Source: Auxenochlorella pyrenoidosa (lineage: Eukaryota > Chlorophyta > Trebouxiophyceae > Chlorellales > Chlorellaceae). Taken from it: 10,241 nucleotides of DNA. Shown one piece after another: positions 8,801 to 10,241 of this stretch. The notes beneath the pieces are model-generated. The model had not been told where the DNA came from, did no database searches, and worked only from the letters and a program-made list of their open reading frames with translations. The stretch lies in NCBI GenBank assembly GCA_001430745.1, contig KQ481983.1, positions 1,193,152-1,203,392 of the forward strand. The letters run 5' to 3'. Within the stretch, counting starts at the first letter, position 1. Each line of letters begins with the position of its first letter. A program made the position numbers and the translations under genes.

Positions 8801-10071
8801 CAGCCGTGCCATCCACCCGCCCCGCCGCCCTGGCCCCCCGCCTGGCCTGCAGGCGGCGTGTCCTTCCCGGTGCCCCTGTACCCTCTGGTCAGCCCCGGGG
8901 TGCTGGTGGAGACCTTTGAGGCCGGCACCCACATCTCGGCTTACGTGGCACGGTGGGCGGGCTGGGCGGGGCGGGGCGGAGCACGGCTGCATTCCTGCCC
9001 CAGGGCGCGATGCACCGATGGGAGCGGGCGGCGCCCCATCCCGCCGACTCCCGGCGCCTCCCTTGCTCACCCGGCCTGCTCCCCACCCAATCTTCCCCCC
9101 CCCCTTCCCGCAGCGGCCCCGGCGCCCCCCACAACAGCGAGCTGGCGCGGCTGGGCGCGCGCACCATGCTGCACATGATGATTGTGGACAACCTCATACA
9201 TGCCGACCTGCACCCCGGGAACATCCTGGGTGAGGCCCGGGCGCTGCGCCCGCCTCCCGCCCCTGCCCGGGCTGGCGAGCGCTGCCAGGGATGAGGCCTG
9301 CGGCTGCGCACACGGTGCCAATGCGCTGGCCTCCATTGCTCGCTGCATCCCGAGCCGGTGCACCACGCAGTGGCACCCTCTCCCTCACCACTTTGGCAGC
9401 CCCCGCTTCGGCCTGGAAAAGATTTCATCCTGCAGCTTGGCAAGGCCTGCCCGCGCCCCCTGGGTTCGCCTCTAAACCCAACGTTCGCAACCCTACGCCC
9501 CTACACCCACCCACCGTCGCAGTCAAGCTGGACCTGCCGTTTGGCTACCTCAACGGGGTGGTGGCGGCCGCCGCGCGCGCCGCCACCGCGCTGGGCCTGG
9601 ACGCCTCTGCCCTCGACTCGCTGCGTCGCGCCAAGCTCGTGCTGCTGGACGCCGGCATGGCCACCCGCCTCTCACGTGCGCTACCCCATGGCTTTGCTGC
9701 TGCTGCTGCTGCTGCTGCTGTTTTGGTTGCTCTCCCGCTCCGCCCCTCGTGGCGCCTGCGCAGCCTGCGTGTGGTCGGCCGACATGTGCGCCGCCACATG
9801 CACGCTTGCCATGACCTGGTGTGAGGTCATGGGCAGGGCTGCGCCTTCGCTGTTTTGTTGACAGGGTGACATCACCCTCCCTTGATCCTGTGCCCCAAGG
9901 GGGGGAGGTGGGGCAGTGTTTGACTGGGCCACCCTTGCTGTGCTGACTCGTATCACCTGTACGCCCTTGCCCCTGCCGCAGCCGACGACCAGCGCAACAT
10001 GTTTGGGCTGTTTGAGGCCTTTTCTGAGATGGACGGCGCCCGCGTGGCCGACTGGGTGCTGCGCTTCTCAG
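5837..10071 (+). CDS. ADCK2-like: ABC1/UbiB-family atypical kinase, ADCK2-like, probably mitochondrial (3' partial)
   Basis: Eleven exons keep phase throughout: 5837-6394, 6578-6673, 6905-7098, 7389-7503, 7711-7885, 8149-8315, 8595-8655, 8853-8952, 9114-9229, 9523-9675 and 9982-10071, about 608 residues. Intron 11 (donor GT at 10072) leaves the window. The start is the first in-frame ATG; MRRSAASLRLVTLE... is R/S/A-rich with little acid, like a mitochondrial presequence. Exon 3 has a hydrophobic span (LAWLLLLFSPVVASAP). Family motifs in order are K295-W-G-Q298 (KxGQ), S356-G-S-I-G-Q361 in place of the alanine-rich nucleotide loop, K386 in VAVKVRHPG, LVETFEAGT, H518-A-D-L-H-P-G-N525 with catalytic D520 and N525, and D570-A-G in place of DFG. 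LFEAFSEMDGARVADWVL follows. The ABC1 family supports coenzyme Q synthesis and mitochondrial lipid metabolism; human ADCK2 is mitochondrial. The ADCK2 affinity rests on WTLEQAGPAFIKWGQWAATR, the FNYNFR segment and LLDAGMA. The family call is very secure; the subfamily and location are inference. Confidence 0.93.
6395..6577 (+). other. Probable GC-AG intron (intron 1 of the ABC1 kinase gene)
   Basis: The exon end CAG is followed by GCAAGG rather than GT, which fits the GC-donor consensus (AG/GCAAG). The acceptor is CCCCGCAG. Removing the 183 bases joins FFNAIYMQ to PNWSKSLLLLLAERL in phase 0. The segment is divisible by three and has no in-frame stop, so retention would insert 61 low-complexity residues (R, W, P, A-rich). 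The nearest GT donor (6403) would shift the frame. An in-frame GTGGGG donor at 6449 would add 18 residues. Confidence 0.6.
8102..8142. repeat. C-run repeat (CCCCCCA units) before the exon 6 acceptor
   Basis: Runs of six or seven C separated by single A bases repeat about four times, then end in AACCCCCC just before the CCACAG acceptor at 8148. In the transcript this serves as the polypyrimidine tract. The opposite strand has four or more G-runs with one-base loops and could form a quadruplex. Confidence 0.8.
8663..8700 (+). repeat. G-run cluster just after the exon 7 donor
   Basis: Runs of 9, 10, 5 and 3 G (8663-8671, 8676-8685, 8690-8694, 8698-8700) start seven bases after the donor GT at 8656. 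The short spacers permit a quadruplex in the pre-mRNA or in the non-template strand. Confidence 0.75.
9695..9720. repeat. (TGC)8 triplet repeat in intron 10
   Basis: Eight perfect TGC units plus TG lie 19 bases after the donor of kinase intron 10. It is a trinucleotide microsatellite, probably variable in length between strains. Translation of this stretch as poly-leucine or poly-alanine is not expected, because the phases of exons 10 and 11 join cleanly around it. Confidence 0.85.
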
Positions 10072-10241
10072 GTGCGGTGGGGCATGCTGAGCTCGCCAGC
10101 CGCCTGCACCTGCCTGCGGGCTGCCCTTGTGCCTGCGTGTCTTGTTGCACCTGTTGGACAGTTTGCGTGCATGTGGACGACAGTGCAGAGCGTGCTCCTC
10201 TCTTCCCTGCCACTGAGCTGCCCTTCCTGCCTTGCCCTGTC
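10072..10241 (+). other. Start of kinase intron 11 (window ends inside it)
   Basis: The donor is TCAG/GTGCGG in phase 1. The remaining 170 bases are rich in CCTGC and TTG and contain no stretch that continues the kinase reading convincingly, so the rest of the C-terminal domain lies beyond the window. Confidence 0.6.

Noticed and set aside
7095..8816. Very long open frame (573 codons) on the minus strand
   Set aside because: It is antisense to several kinase exons and introns; its composition (R, P, A, H) is what GC-rich coding sequence gives in the opposite frame.

Overview
The window looks like nuclear DNA of a GC-rich unicellular green alga, most likely a Chlorella-type trebouxiophyte. 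The reasons are short GT(G/A/C)-rich donors with CTGCAG/CCGCAG acceptors, many introns of 160-320 bases, coding sequence with strong GC at third codon positions, and low-complexity CCTGC- and C/A-rich introns. No bacterial operon, mobile element, CRISPR array, rRNA or tRNA was found. The organism assignment is inference from composition and gene structure. All gene models were built by hand from splice signals, reading-phase continuity and family motifs.

Layout, left to right. (1) 68-1010, plus strand: the last three exons of a multi-pass membrane protein whose 5' part lies outside the window. It has two hydrophobic helices and a short polar tail, and a DMT/NIPA-like transporter is the best guess. 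(2) 1011-3038: about 2 kb between two convergent genes. I see no convincing coding sequence; the middle is strikingly purine-rich on the plus strand and probably holds 3' UTRs. (3) 3039-4252, minus strand: a complete three-exon gene for a 261-residue basic, disordered protein. It carries near its C-terminus a motif matching the PNRC/Edc1 family (FAGPAF...SP.P..LPIP), which suggests a partner of the mRNA-decapping factor Dcp1. (4) 4253-5836: a divergent intergenic region of about 1.6 kb that must hold both promoters and 5' UTRs. It contains a 16-base near-palindrome and two short upstream ORFs. (5) 5837-10071 and beyond, plus strand: eleven exons of an ABC1/UbiB-family atypical kinase, closest in layout to ADCK2. 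It has an N-terminus that looks like a mitochondrial transit peptide, a hydrophobic segment, and KWGQ, SGSIGQ, AVKV, HADLHPGN and DAG motifs. The 3' end lies beyond the window.

The three genes do not form an obvious pathway: a membrane transporter-like protein, a putative mRNA-decay cofactor, and a mitochondrial coenzyme-Q-type kinase. The most useful observations are at the level of gene structure. They include a probable GC-AG intron that is open in frame, a stop codon lying inside a splice donor, G-rich tracts next to a donor, and a PNRC-type motif in an alga. I did not find evidence for a new multi-gene system.
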